From Nectonema munidae (Eukaryota > Nematomorpha > Nectonematoida > Nectonematidae), in NCBI GenBank assembly GCA_030549495.1, contig JAUIRK010000815.1, positions 1 through 64,000 on the forward strand: 64,000 nucleotides of DNA. Reading direction: 5' to 3'. Below are positions 21,035 to 33,683 of the stretch, in pieces (the stretch's first letter is position 1; every line of letters starts with the position of its first letter). Both the position numbers and the translations under genes were made by a program. The notes below the pieces were generated by a model that saw only the letters and a program-made list of their open reading frames with translations, was not told the origin of the DNA and made no database searches.

Positions 21035-24000
21035 ATGGGTAAGGAAGACAAAGCCACTCGCAAAGCAAATTATTTTTTGAAAATTCATAAGCTTTTTGAC
21101 GAGTATCCAAAATGTTTTATTGTAAATATTGATAATGTTGGCTCTAAGCAGATGCAATCGATACGATATTCTCTCCGAGGCTCAGCTGAACTTTTAATGG
21201 GTAAAAATACTCTGATAAAGAGAGCTTTACGTGGATACCTTGAAAAAAATCCTAGCATTGAAAAGTATTATCCTTTTTATATATATTTTCAAGGATATTT
21301 TTCTTTATTTTAAGGTTGTTGCCTTTTTTAAAAGGAAATGTTGGATTTGTTTTTACAGATGAAGATTTACTTGAAATTAGAAATAGGATTGATCAAAATA
21401 AAAAAGAAGCCCCGGCTAAAGCAGGAGCCATTGCACCTGTTGATGTTATTGTTCCTGCTCAGAATTCAGGTTTAGGCCCAGAGAAAACTTCGTTCTTTCA
21501 AGCCTTATCTATACCTACAAAAATTTCAAGAGGAACAATTGAAATTTTGGTAAAATATTTATTATTAACACTACGTTTATATCTATAAATACTTTTAGAG
21601 TGATGTTCATCTGATTAAAATAGGGGATAAAGTTGGTGCTTCTGAAGCTGCTTTACTAAACATGTTGAAGATTTCACCTTTTTCCTATGGACTTTCTATA
21701 CGAAAAGGTATTTAAAAATTGGATGATATTTTTTAAATAATTACGTATAAAAAATTTAGTTGATACAATTTTTTTCTAAAAAAGCTTTTCACCTTGCCAG
21801 GGGATCTTTTACCGTGGGAGATGTATAATTTAGCCAGTCCCACCATTGTGCCGTTGAGAAAATGCAGTTCTATTACTTGATCGGTTGTATATCCTGATCG
21901 AGAATCCGCTAGGTTATCTTCTAATGCCACTAAGAAATGAAGCTTCGAAGAAAGATCCTCCATTGCGGAGGGCGGAAATGGTAACCTGGGAATGCCAGCA
22001 CCAATAAAGCAATGTTGGAGGCCTTCTTGATGAACATTAAAAAGCAGTCTTATACTGTTGCAAATCCTAAAATAGCCCCCTGTCACTGAGGAAATGAAAA
22101 TAGGCCGTCACTAATAGGGTTAATAAAGGAAACATTTGATTCATTACAATAGTTCTCATTAGTTTCCCAAAGAATTCATGGATTGTGAAAGAGTTTGTGA
22201 AAAATTTATTCCTGTTTATTGCCAAAAACTTTACGGGATGTCCAGCCCGCCTGATGCACTGCGGCCCGAATGCCTTTTGGCTCTGGTCCGATTGAAAATT
22301 GTTAAAAATTTTAAAATGTCTAAATAAATCTTATTTTCTTGTTTATTTCTAATTTTCAAAGAACTTAAAAAAATTTTAAAAATTAAATTAAAAAACTTCG
22401 GGCTTGAATTTTTTTTAGTTTATTTTATCCTTTTTAACTCTAGTTATCGTGCAAAAAGGAAAGCTTTTTGAAAATTTTTATGAGATTTTATTTAATAATC
22501 TAACTAGGTATGTACTTTTCAAAACACTTTAAAATGTTTTTCATCATAAATATTTTGGAATACAATATCGATTAATATTTTTAGATATTAGATTAAATGG
22601 AAAGCAAAAAAAGGAAAATATCTATTGAAAATAGAAAATTTAATAAAGATTGGACTGAAAAATATTTTGTTCACGAAGTTAATGACAAAATTTTGTTTTG
22701 TATGCAAAGAAAAAATTTGTAAAGAATATAATATTAAGCGGCATTATACTACTAAACATGAAAACAATTTCGTTGAATTGAAAAAAAAACTTGAAAAATA
22801 TAAAAAAGAAGTTGCTTGTCAACAAAAGTCTTTGTTCAAATCAGTAGTTAATTTAGATGGGGGTTTGAAGTGAGCTATTTGATAGCTCAAAAACTTTCAA
22901 AAAAAGGAAAATCTATGGTTGATGGGGAACTAATAAAGGACTGTCTTTTAATTGCTTTTAAAGAGTCCCTCAAAAAACAAACTTAAAAGTTTATCTCATC
23001 CAACTATTACTGGGAGAATTGATGATCTATCTGACAACGTTGAAAAACAACTAATTTTTTTTGTCAAATTGCCGTTTTTATAGTTTGGCCTTGAATGAAA
23101 GTCTTGATCAGGGTGATAGTGCTCATTTGGCAATTTTTATCAAAAGCCTTGATAATTTTAACTCCATAGAGGATATGTTAGACTTATGCTCTATGAAAAG
23201 AACTACAACAGGAAGGGATATCTTTTATGAAGTTCATAATTCTTTCAAAAAGTTTGATCTCGATTTGAACAAAATTGTTTCAGTCACAACTGACGGTGCC
23301 CCATCTATGATTGGAATTAATAATGGTTTTGTTGTAAATTTAAAAAAAATATCAATGAAAATATTACAAGTTATTGCATCATACTTCAACAACAACCGTG
23401 TGCACAAAAGTTAAAACTAGATAATGTGATGATAGATATAGTTAAAACTGTTAATTATATCAGATCTCGTGGTTTGACTCAGAGAGTTTAAAAATTATTT
23501 GAATGAAATTGGATGCTAGCACGAAGACATAGTTTATTTTACCAAAGTGAGATGGCTGAGCAGATCTTCAACTTTGAAGAGATTCACTTCATTAATTCCC
23601 GAAATTAAATAATTTATTTCCTGAATAATAAATATAATCATTGGTTATTTTACACAAATTTATGATACTAAACGTAGGCAGCTAATGAAAGTTATTTTAA
23701 AATAGTTCTTTGTATCATTGAATAAAGCACGATTTCCCGCTTATATAAATTTCTTCGTCTTTTTTAGTTCTGAAATTTCTGCTTTAAGATGGTGAAATAT
23801 AAACTGACGTACTTATGAATATATACATCGTAAATTTTTAAAATTTTTTATTTAAAAATTGAATTATTTTAATAAAAGTTTGTAATATTACACAAAAAGA
23901 TCATCGTCTGAAAGGCAATCATTAGCGTTAGCAGAAATTGAGGATTCAGTGTTTTCTTTATCATCAAACCTTATAGGAACATGAAGATTCGAAAAATATG

Positions 24001-27000
24001 AAGATATTTTCATTCGCTTGGCCCTTAATTGTTTTTCTCTTTGATATTGTTTGTATGGGAAAAGAGCACTTTCCAAGCTTCGTTCTAACTTGAAGCTACG
24101 TTCTCGATCTGGATCATTGTTGACAAGAATCTCCAGACCCTGCTCAAACAAAGACAATGCTTCTGAAATTAGCTTCTCTGATATGTTAATATTCTTTGAG
24201 CTTTGTATTTTTTCATTTTTTTATTCAGATCGGAGTCTTCTATATCACATTCTAACGCCATTAAATCTTCAGAATGTGAATTAAGCAATTCAGTTATATC
24301 TTCTGTTATTACATCTTCAAAACCTACTTGTTGCGCAAGATTCATGATATCATTTACTATGGGCTTAGTTTGAGGTAACTCACAAACATCATTCACACTC
24401 TGTGGCCATAATTTTCTCCATACTCTATTCATATTATCTCCTGTAATTTCCCTCCAAGCTTCATGAACATTGTTAATTGCATCTTTGATGTTAAAACCTT
24501 TCCAGAAGTCTACTAATTTTAGATTTCTATCGCTATCCAATGCCCTAATCATTTGTCTGAATGTACGTCGAAGATAATACGCTTTAAACGTGGCAATTAC
24601 GCCCTGATCCATTGGTTGAATTAACGAACTCGTCTTTTTTGGCAGAAACTCAACACGAACATGATCATCAAGTTCTGATAAGTTAACAGGATGACCCGGT
24701 GCATTGTCAAGTAGTAAAAGTGCTTTATGGGATATATTCTTTTTTTTACAATAATTTTCAACTGCTGGGCAGAAGTAGTTTTTAAACCAATCTTTAAAAA
24801 CAGACCTAGTTGTCCAAGCCTTTTTATTTGATCGCCAAATAACCTCTTGGGTTTTCAGATTTATTAATGATGAGGGGTTTGAGCTTAAAATCACCTGCTG
24901 CATTTCCACCAAGAAGCAGAGAGACTCGGTCACTAGAAGCTTTATGTCCAGAAGCCGACTTTTCCTCCTTTGCAATAATACTTGTTTTAGGCATCTTTTT
25001 CCAATACAGGGCGGTTTTTAAATACTTGCATGGCATTATATCCGCCATCAGATATAATTTTCGATAAAACAGGAAGAAAGTTTGCTGCTTTCGCTTTATC
25101 TGCACTAGCTGCTTCACCATGTTTTTTGACATAATGCAAATTATATCTTTTCTTAAATTTATCAAGCCAGCCCCTGCTAGCTGTAAATTTTGGGATGAAG
25201 TTAGGATTAGGACCAGGGTTGTCTTTGTATTTAACCTCAAGATCTTTAAATAAAGAAAGTTCTTTTTCTTGAATGGGAGGATTAGTCATTGGACAGTCAT
25301 TTCGCACACACATATCATCTAGCCAGAGTGCTAACAAACGTTCCATCTCTTGCATTACAGTAGGTCTATACTTGGTTATAATTTTAGCACTCAGCTGGGT
25401 TGAACACTTGGAACTTTGGATAATTGTTTTTTAATTGTGGCTACCGTCGAAGAAGATAGATTATAATGTTTGGCGAGATCACCAAGTCGTTCACCACTTT
25501 CATGTTTTTTTAATATTTCCAATTTTGTTTTTAAAGTAATAGCCTTCCTAAGCTTTTTGATTCGCACTATTTTTAGAATCTTGCTTACCAACCATTTTAA
25601 AGAAGTTTATGTATGTATAATAGGAAAACTATTTTAATTCTAAATAAATAATCAAAATTTAGATACAAATAACGAAATTTATAATAAATTAAATCCCATA
25701 ATGGATAAATGGAAATATTTTCATGATAAAACCTGAGCATTCGAATTTAAAAATATTAAACCAAATATTAGAAAAAAATAAGTGAAAAATAATTTAAAAT
25801 TGAGAGTTGAATGGTATTTTGCATACTCGTAGCGAGAGATATGTGGTATGCTATCTTTATTTCATCCGGTTCTAGCTAAAATCTCGTAAAATTAAACCTT
25901 AACAACAAAAAGATCTGAAAACCAAAATTCCCCAATAATTAAAATTTCATAAAGCTGAAATTATGAGATTTACTCTTGTTTATTGATTTCTGGAAACTCG
26001 GTTGCAGAGGTTTTGCTTTACGGAGATTATGATCTCGTAAGATAGCCTCTGGTTTATATTATCAAAAATATAAAAAAATCGTATAAAAAATTATATAAAA
26101 TAATTTTTATTGATGTGAATTTATATACATTCTTCTAGGGCTCCAGGACATTTCTCCAAGACGTTTCTTACTCAAATCATGAGGGAAAACATGTAAATTT
26201 GGGCTGGAAATGTTTACAAGTTATTAAAAAGTGAATTGGTCACAAAATTTACGAAATTTCAGAATAGGATTATGAGCAAATATCATTTCATTAAACTTTA
26301 ATTCTTTTTTTATTTGCAGTTTTCAAAAACTTTCCTGCGTGTTTTAATATTTATTTTTTCATTAAACAAAAGATGTAACAAATTTATTATGTACGAAATG
26401 TTTTAAAACGATAACTTACGTATAATAATTAAATCAAATGTGCATACTTGAAGCAAACCTTTGGTTTAGTATTTAAGAGCTTTTGCTAAACTCAAATTTA
26501 ATTTAAAAGCTTACCAAAATTGCAAGTATGATAGCAAAATAGTTTTCATGTGTGAATAAAAATAAAAGAAAATGATGTAATTATTGTGCCACCACTGTCA
26601 CATATTGAAAGAATGCAGGCGCCTTTACTTCAGATCACAATATTTGATACACAATATTACATACTCTGCTGAATAAGTGATTCAGCTATTTATTGAAATA
26701 TTCGATTATCATTAATCATGTCAATTTTGCCGCACGATCAAAAGAACAAAGAAATAATTCTGACATGTGTAATAAATATCCTAAAACTGGATTAAAATCC
26801 AATGAAGTCCTTATAATAAATCATCATTACCTCGTAGTATGATATTCTGTTTTTACAATTAGTTCATGCATCATCGTTTTGCTCATTTAAAAATTTTATT
26901 ACTCGTAAGCTCGAGGTTCTACTCGCAAATAGATGCGACATACAAAAAGATTTTGCTCGTATCTTCGAATTTTCGTTATTCGAAGCCTCGTAAAACGAGG

Positions 27001-29138
27001 TTGTACTGTAGTTATATATGATATTTGAGATTGATAAAATGAAAGTTGCTGCTATTTTGAAAAAATGTGTAATAACTTATTTCGTTCTGCAATTTACTCA
27101 TAATGGAAATTTTGGTTAATTTCGAACCTCACATTTAACCTTTTATCTCTTGAGCAGGCGTGACTAAACCTGATCTACCTTCCAACTTCAAGTTTACAGT
27201 CATTTGTGACTTGAACATGAGAAAATTAATTAATGGTTCCCGCTAATTCATTACTCTTTTAAGGCGCAGGTCCTTTAACATTGATTTTATTTCTGGATGA
27301 AGCAATGGACTTTAAAATCTCCACAAAATTGGACAATAAACCTATCATTCGCAAGATTTGACGAAGTTAATTTCCTTTATGGTAGTGTCCATTGTTTCTT
27401 GTAATATTCTTAGGAACCAAATGCTTTAGGAGCCATAGATTTCATTCTAGAAACAAGGTCTTTCATGTTTCCAGTCATGGCTTCAGCCCCATCTGATACA
27501 ATATTGATCAAATTAGGCAATACAATATTTTTATCATTAAAATACAGAATTACCTCACTGAGTGATTTTAGGTAAATATTTAATGAATAATATTTCTTTC
27601 CTATGAGACCTGAAGGATAGCTTCGTTATGGATTGTGCTCTCATCAACCTCGGTGGAAAACGTTTTTTGAAGAATTTCAAACAACTTCTTTTCAACAAAA
27701 TAAGACATTTTGAGTACGATATTTATCAACATTCCAATCACATAAATTTACCCCCCCCCCCCCCCTATATATTGGTTGTACATTTGTATGCATTGAGGCA
27801 CCGATACTTCATATTTTTGTCTTCTAGAAGAAAGCCTTTTTGGCTCAGTCGATAGGAAAATTGCCTAAACGGTTTTTTCTTATAGTCCCAGTAACCTCTA
27901 TTCCTTTTTTTCTTAAGTATAACAAATATCAATACTTGAAAATCGAAGAATACATTTGAACCTTCAGGCAAATCTTGTGTAAATTTTTTAACCTCATGAA
28001 ATCCTAATGGTTCTTTCCTATTTAATTTTTCGTTCTTTCCCTGATAAACGTGAAAGGAGTAACTTCTTTGTCCTTATCTTGGTGTACGGAGAAATGACCC
28101 CAGTGTCCACCAATTTAGGTATCAGTTTCGTGATAATGAAGTTCCGTTTTTGTGATTGAGGAAGCATGTAATTTGATTGCCTGTTGTATTTCTTCATTGT
28201 TATAAGGCGAGGCCTGTGGCCGTGGCCTAAAATGACTACGAAGCGACTTTTATGCTACAAAAAGCTACATAAACATTAGCAGGTTCCACGCTCTGTTCGC
28301 TTACACTAACCCCCCAATGTTGGCAATGCTTATAGCACTTATAAAAATTAAGACGGCCTACTATTTAATTTGAACATGTGATCTAAAACATTTTTATTTT
28401 TAGTATACGATTCTGGATCTGTTTTAAATCCTGCCATACTGGACATTAAAGAGAGCGATTTGATCAACAATATTAGAAATGTAAGGCTTATTACTGTTAT
28501 TTTTTATATTTCCAAATGATGAAAATTACGGGCGGAATGATAGCTGATTATTTTATGTTTACTGATTCATTTCTATATTTCGAATATTTTTTTAGTTTTA
28601 CCTTTTAGTGATATAAATATTTTTTATTTAGGGTATTAACAACATTGCAGCTCTTTCGCTGGCTATTAACTACCCCACAGTTGCATCTGTGCCCCACATG
28701 ATCGTAAATGGATTCAACAATCTTGTTGCTTTGGCCTTGGCATCTGACTTGTCTTTTAAACAGGCTGAAAAAGTATACCTTTCTTTTCAATATTATTTTC
28801 TGCCTTTTGCGCCACAAATTGTTACCAATAGAGCAACTTAGTGTAATTTAAGGCTAAAATATACAATGGAAATAAAATAATGATGTATTTAAATTTTACA
28901 GTATTATTTTTCTATTCATAACATTTTTTTATTTTATTATTATAATTTAATTCTCTTTTTACCTATTTCCAAATATTTCCTTTTTTAGATGATTGAAATG
29001 ATCAAAAATCCTTCTTTGTTTGTTTCTGCTCAGCCTGTTGAGAAACCTACTGAAAGTAAAGTAAAAGAAGAAGCGCCTAAAAAAGAAGAAAGTGAGGAAG
29101 AGTCGGATGATGATATGGGTTTAGCACTCTTTGACTGA
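21035..29138 (+). CDS. RpLP0: 60S acidic ribosomal protein P0 (uL10), six exons
   Basis: Exons 21035-21264, 21315-21549, 21599-21707, 28404-28480, 28632-28772 and 28989-29138, all GT-AG with agreeing phases. The CDS is 942 nt, 313 aa (human P0 is 317). P0 binds the 28S GTPase-associated centre and carries the P1/P2 stalk that recruits elongation factors. Motifs: [108 protein letters not shown], then an acidic tail ending [11 protein letters not shown]. Introns 1 and 2 are 50 and 49 bp; intron 3 is 6696 bp and full of transposons. Oddities: the near-universal MGFGLFD ending is changed to MGLALFD, and the Ala-rich hinge is replaced by a Lys/Glu-rich one. The start is the first ATG, directly before the conserved [14 protein letters not shown] block. 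Confidence 0.95.
21733..22122 (-). other. unrecognised ORF next to a piggyBac-like TTAA terminus, inside RpLP0 intron 3
   Basis: A 117-residue minus-strand frame ends upstream at 22086, 32 bp from CACTAATAGGG TTAA (22112-22126), which is the reverse of the family terminus CCCTATTAGTG. The frame includes [20 protein letters not shown] and [21 protein letters not shown] do not recognise it as piggyBac or anything else. It was probably brought in by a mobile element. Confidence 0.35.
22597..23610 (+). pseudogene. hAT transposase remnant (GTF2IRD2/ZBED-like), in RpLP0 intron 3
   Basis: It starts [20 protein letters not shown], then a BED-type zinc finger ([20 protein letters not shown], then TKHE). 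Next comes the catalytic region [33 protein letters not shown] and [12 protein letters not shown], and then a decayed [15 protein letters not shown] region near 23440-23480. This order matches the hAT family that gave rise to vertebrate GTF2IRD2. Frames shift between blocks (near 22680, 22985, 23410) with internal stops. The C-terminal dimerisation part is missing. Confidence 0.75.
23880..27010 (-). mobile_element. Tigger/pogo-type DNA transposon, in RpLP0 intron 3
   Basis: The element lies in reverse. Its 5' terminus is at 27008, where CGAGGTTGTACTG is followed by TA, the reverse complement of the common Tigger end CAGTACAACCTCG with a TA target. Subterminal TCGTA/CTCG-rich sequence fills 26880-27000. 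The transposase lies at 23888-25591. The opposite terminus was not found downstream of 23888, so the 3' end seems lost or too diverged to see. Confidence 0.7.
23888..25591 (-). pseudogene. Tigger-like transposase (pogo, DDE_1), frameshifted
   Basis: Read from 25591 down. An N-terminal CENP-B/psq helix-turn-helix ([40 protein letters not shown]) is followed by the CENP-B second HTH ([15 protein letters not shown]). The DDE core has [35 protein letters not shown] and [16 protein letters not shown], then a C-terminal tail ending DDDLFV. Separate frames cover 25591-25391, 25355-24987, 25240-24824, 24975-24169 and 24157-23888, so about four frame changes break it. Most catalytic blocks are preserved, suggesting moderate age. 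Confidence 0.85.
27260..27760 (-). pseudogene. second hAT transposase remnant, in RpLP0 intron 3
   Basis: On the minus strand from 27715: [34 protein letters not shown], then (27565-27420) [21 protein letters not shown] decayed INFVKS region follows near 27385-27365. The VDEST and SDGAEAMTG blocks correspond to the catalytic-region motifs of ZBED5/SCAND3-like hAT proteins. It is in the opposite orientation to, and a different lineage from, the hAT at 22.6-23.6 kb. Confidence 0.6.
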
Positions 29139-29152
29139 AATTTTCAGAAGTT

Positions 29153-29158
29153 AATAAA
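29153..29158 (+). terminator. polyadenylation signal of RpLP0
   Basis: AATAAA 15 bp after the P0 stop codon. Confidence 0.75.
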
Positions 29159-29399
29159 CGATGAAATTAATTTTGTTTTCATTTCTGTTTATTTGTACCT
29201 TCATTAAAAGTATTCTTAAAAAATTAAACTACAAAAATTCAATCTTTTTAAATGCCTAGTTAGATAGTAATTTAAATATTTATGTAATAATTAATTTCTT
29301 TAGTTTCAAAAATTATTTGATCGGAATAAATAATAAACTTGCTTTAAAATATAAAAATGTTCACTTAGCATGAAAGTGTCATGATATAATATTTTTAAT

Positions 29400-29930
29400 G
29401 TTACATAAATATTTCAACAATGCTGAATTCAGTGTTGATATTTATTTTTTATGAAAATCAATTGAACCTTTCAAAAATTGATTTATATATGACAGCTCAT
29501 ATCAAAAAGAAACTTGTTATCTAAGTAATTATATAAAGTTTTTTACACATCCCATTTTTAAGTATGCATATTTATTTTTTATAAATATCAATCAAACCTG
29601 TCAAAAAATTAACTTATCTCGAAAAGAAACATTTAATTCAAATAATTGTATAAAGTTTTTTACACGTATATACTCATGTACGCTGTGTTTAGTGCTAATA
29701 TTCCTTTTTTATGAAAATTAGTCAAACCTGACAAAAAATTATTTAAATAAGACCCCATGTCAAAATTAAAATTTTAACATATATACCCATTTTTAAATGT
29801 AGAATTTAATGATGTTCATTTTTGATGAAATCAATAAAACCTGTAAATCGATGTCAAATATATAAATTTCAAAATAAATTCTACTTGCAGTATTTTTCTG
29901 GTAATAATTTTCTTAATTTATTTCTTTAGG
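29400..29930. repeat. array C-type satellite units of P4 (reverse), about 4 units
   Basis: Blocks TGCTGAATTCAGTG, TTTTTTATGAAAATCAATTG, ACAGCTCAT and ATTATATAAAGTTTTTTACA are the reverse complement of the 9990-11150 unit and recur at a similar spacing. Confidence 0.75.
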
Positions 29931-31656
29931 TGTTTACTTAACCTAAAATATTTCATTTGTCAGTAAATTGGGTGTCTTGATTGGACCTTCATTGATTTGG
30001 CTACAAATTCGTTATCGGCTCGTAGTCTCTACTAGAGCCCTGCGTGGGTTGTAAAAACTTGTCCGCACCTTGCATTATATTAGTTTGCACCCGTCTCGCT
30101 TCGCATTTTATCATTTTGCATCTGCGCCTGTACCAATGCTAAAAATAGTGATGTTCGGATCTATCTCGTATTAAACTCTAAATCCCGCATCAAATTAGTA
30201 CGTAAGATATTTTATTATAAAACCCATATTATCCAAATGTCATAGAAATATCTGGCTCTATTGGCTTTTTTAAGTTTGAGCTATAACAATTTATATATGG
30301 AGAAAATTATCACAAGTATTTATTTTTTCAATATATCAGTTCATTATCATCCAACTTAACATATCAGTTGATTTAAATAAAAATAAAAACTATAAATCAT
30401 AACTTTTCAAGTAGTATATTTCATAACACTGTTTAAAAATAAAATTTGATGCTACTGAATTTCAGTGAAGATCTCTTCGCTGAGACTAAGTGACCAGGAA
30501 GACTAAATTTCGCTCACTTGTTGCGCTAGTTGCCATAATGGATAAGATATTTCGCGCAATATGTGAAAGATATGAAAAAGTTATGCAACTTTCTTTGGCT
30601 TCAGTATCTTTTTATTTAATTTGGCAATGATTTTCCAATTTCTAAATCCATGGAATAATTAAATTCATTGTGGGTTGACTTTTTTCCCGTTCTAAAGTTA
30701 ATGTTGCATTGTAAAAAGGTTCTAATAAGTTAACTAATTCTTTAAGTCAATATCAATCATAGCTGTGCATTTAATCTCTTGTGAAAAACGATCGACAAAA
30801 ACACATCGAATATTGGCTAAAACTGATTTTAAAATTAAATAGAGAGAGTTCCATCGAGTGTCACAGATTGTTTTACATTTTTGTGAATCAAGTTTTGAGT
30901 TAATAACATATGTGATCAGTTCTGGACATGTTTTTTGATCAAAAGTGGCGTAAAACGGTGTTCAAAATATGTGCTACACAATCAAGACGTTCATCATTAC
31001 GAAGAGCCGCAATCATGTTGCTACCTCTATCTGTTGTGAATATAAAAGCAAAGTTGTGATTGATCTATCCCAAACTTCGTAAAGGAGGCAAGTATAGTTG
31101 CTTTAATCTTGACACCCGTTTTCTTCAGTTATAACGCGGCTTACAAGACTCCAATCATAACTTATGTAGTGTACCGTGATTGTCAAATATGACTTTTTCT
31201 TGTATGAATCAGCCGACATGTCTGGCGTAAAAGCAAGTTGAAAAAAAAGGAAGTAATTTCTTTTTTTGGCTAACTATTGTACACTCAGAAAGATCTCTAC
31301 TTACCGTAGTTGGGTGTGGTAAAAGATTACTTGCATTGAAAAGTGTTGGACTACTCTTTCATGCCGATAGGTCAGTAATGCATAGTTCCTTCAAGTGCCG
31401 AAAAGTCCATTTAATCTGATTATCTGAAATGTCGAAGCAAAAATATTTCGTTTTATTTAATGAAAGTGATATATGAAATTTTACACACTACTAATAAACG
31501 AAATTTGTGTACAATAAAAAAAAAGTTTTTTCGTTTTTAAAAAAAATGCCGTACCATATATGGGACGTTCGTACACCCCAAAAAATTTTATAAAAGCAAA
31601 ACACGATTTTATTAAAACATTTTTTTAATTTTTAGTATGGTAAGCGATAAAGCATT

Positions 31657-32449
31657 TCACATGAACTCCAACATTGCATTTGATGCATTTTGTGGGAGTT
31701 TTCGACATTTCAATCTTTTATTGTATTCAATCGGAGTGACCAAGTGTCCAGTCTTGTCGAATCTTGTGATGTCTGCAGGATTTGGACTTGCCAAAGCCTT
31801 GGATGATTGAGGATACACTGTATAGGTTTTTAATAAATTTTGAGCCACTATTCTGCAGTAAAAAAGTTGTTCTTTTTTTTCGGGGTCAACCTGTACACAA
31901 GCCAAGCTTGCGTGATCAATGTTTCAAAAAGATGCATTACAATAGGCATATACCATTTTTTTCCTCGTAAACAACTTTTATAAATCATGAGATTTTGGTC
32001 CATTCTGTCTACATGCCCCATCTCTCGATTATAAACATTTAAAAGCTTTGGCTGAGTTATTTTTATCCTACTTTTTAATGTACGCGAGTATCGTGAAATT
32101 TTATTTAGTGGCTCTACCCCATACTTGTTAGATCCACAGATCACAACCCGATTTTCAAACCACTCACAAACGTTAAAAGAACAGAAATTGTATGCCGTAA
32201 AACTCCCTCTGGGTTCTTTCTTAAAATCTTTTTCACACATCTTGAAACCAAAGTTCCTTCAGCCAGCAATTGATTTCCAGTCAAATTGTCTATATCGCCG
32301 ATGTCTTCGTCTCCTGAATCTTCATCTGTAACCACATCAGTACAATTTATGGGCGGTTGAATGAAAATTTGGGAGTCAGTTATCTTTTCTGTATCAATAA
32401 ACTCCAACAAATTATTTAAAGTATCATCCTTAAAAATGTGAGAATGCAC
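31657..32449 (-). pseudogene. internally deleted piggyBac transposase
   Basis: From 32449 down: an acidic N-terminal region (CTDVVTDEDSGDEDIGDIDN, LTGNQLLAEG), then with almost no spacing the C-terminal half of the DDE domain (RGSFTAYNF, CEWFENRVVICGSNKYG, RYSRTLKSRIKITQPKLLNV, YNREMGHVDRMDQNLMIYKS, RGKKWYMPIVMHLFETLI), ending near the position of the usual cysteine-rich tail. The middle of the domain, about 300 residues with the first catalytic Asp residues, is absent. There is a frame change near 32240-32141. It fits an internal-deletion derivative of an autonomous element. Confidence 0.75.
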
Positions 32450-32988
32450 AATATATTTTGAAATAAAAGTTTGCTTTCACAAAACAATTATTCAATGATA
32501 AAAAAAAGGTAAAATTAAACATCTCATACTTCATACTAAGATTTATTTATCAAAAATATGCAGAATGTAGTAAATAAGTTTTCCTCCAACATTCTTCTCA
32601 GGGTCTCTTTGATATATAAAGCTCAGAATAAAAGTCAAAAGACTATAAAACGCAATAGCGTCCACATTAGGAACTCTTGGTAATTTAATATCCACATCCC
32701 AATTCGAGAATGTGAAATAAATAAAACCCGAATTCTCCAACATTAAAACTCAATTTTTTATTCAAAATAATAAAAAACTCAAAGTATCAATGTAACATTT
32801 AGAGCTCAGCTAAAAAGTCCAACGGGCCCGGCCTTTTTGTTTTCACAAATACTCTTTTGTTTATGATAATTTTGTACATGTAGCGTATCTATAACCTTTA
32901 AATTAATAATTTCTTGTGCATATATGTAGCTATAAATATTTTTTATATTGCCAGAAATATTAAAGTTCAGCAATTTACTACAAAAAAG

Positions 32989-33297
32989 GGTGCGTCTTTT
33001 CACCCAAAAACATATTCAAAAAACAACATCATATGTAGCAACAGAAACTATTTAAATCAAATAATCAGTGAAATTCAACAAAAAATTACAATTAATCAAT
33101 TGAGTTTAAAAGTAAAGGATATTAAAAGTTAGTAAAGCCTAAAGCAAGAGTTAGTACATTACATGCTAAAATATTATGTTCATGATAAAATATATATAAA
33201 AAAGAAAAAAAACAATTAAATAAAACTACAAATAAACTACTTTAAACTACAAATAAAACTAGTTTTTTGAATGTGTTTTTGGGTGAAAAGAAGCGCC
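32989..33297. repeat. about 309-bp MITE with about 35-bp inverted ends
   Basis: The left end GTGCGTCTTTTCACCCAAAA, then ACATATTCAAAAAAC, mirrors the right end GTTTTTTGAATGTGTTTTTG, then GGTGAAAAGAAGCGCC. The interior GATATTAAAAGTTAGTAAAG to ATAAAATATATATAAAAAAG matches 15992-16080. No coding content. Confidence 0.75.
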
Positions 33298-33683
33298 TCA
33301 AAAAAAGGTTTTCTCTATTTGTTTGAAGCTTTTTCAAAGTTCAATAGTTAATGAACAAACACTTACTATTGTTTAATTATAAAAATATTTTTTTTACTAC
33401 ATTTCACACAAATAAATGTTTTTGTGAGTGCTTACTGCTTATTGGATCTATTAGACCCATGTTTACCTGCAACGTAATGCTAAAAGTTTTTAGGTCGTTG
33501 CCGAAAAAAAAATAACTTTGACAAAAACATTTTTTGAATGATTTAAATACAAGTAGAATAAGGCATTTTAAAAGTTTCAAAACTATATATATAATTTATG
33601 ACAAAAAAATCTTCATTTTTAAAGTTTCTCGGGTCTGATAGACCCTTGCCTGATGAGGGTTAAAATGAATAATTTACTACAAG

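Noticed and set aside
27835-27905. tRNA-like head TGGCTCAGTCGATAGG
   Set aside because: The box A-like match is good, but no box B or cloverleaf follows; at most an old SINE fragment, too weak to list.
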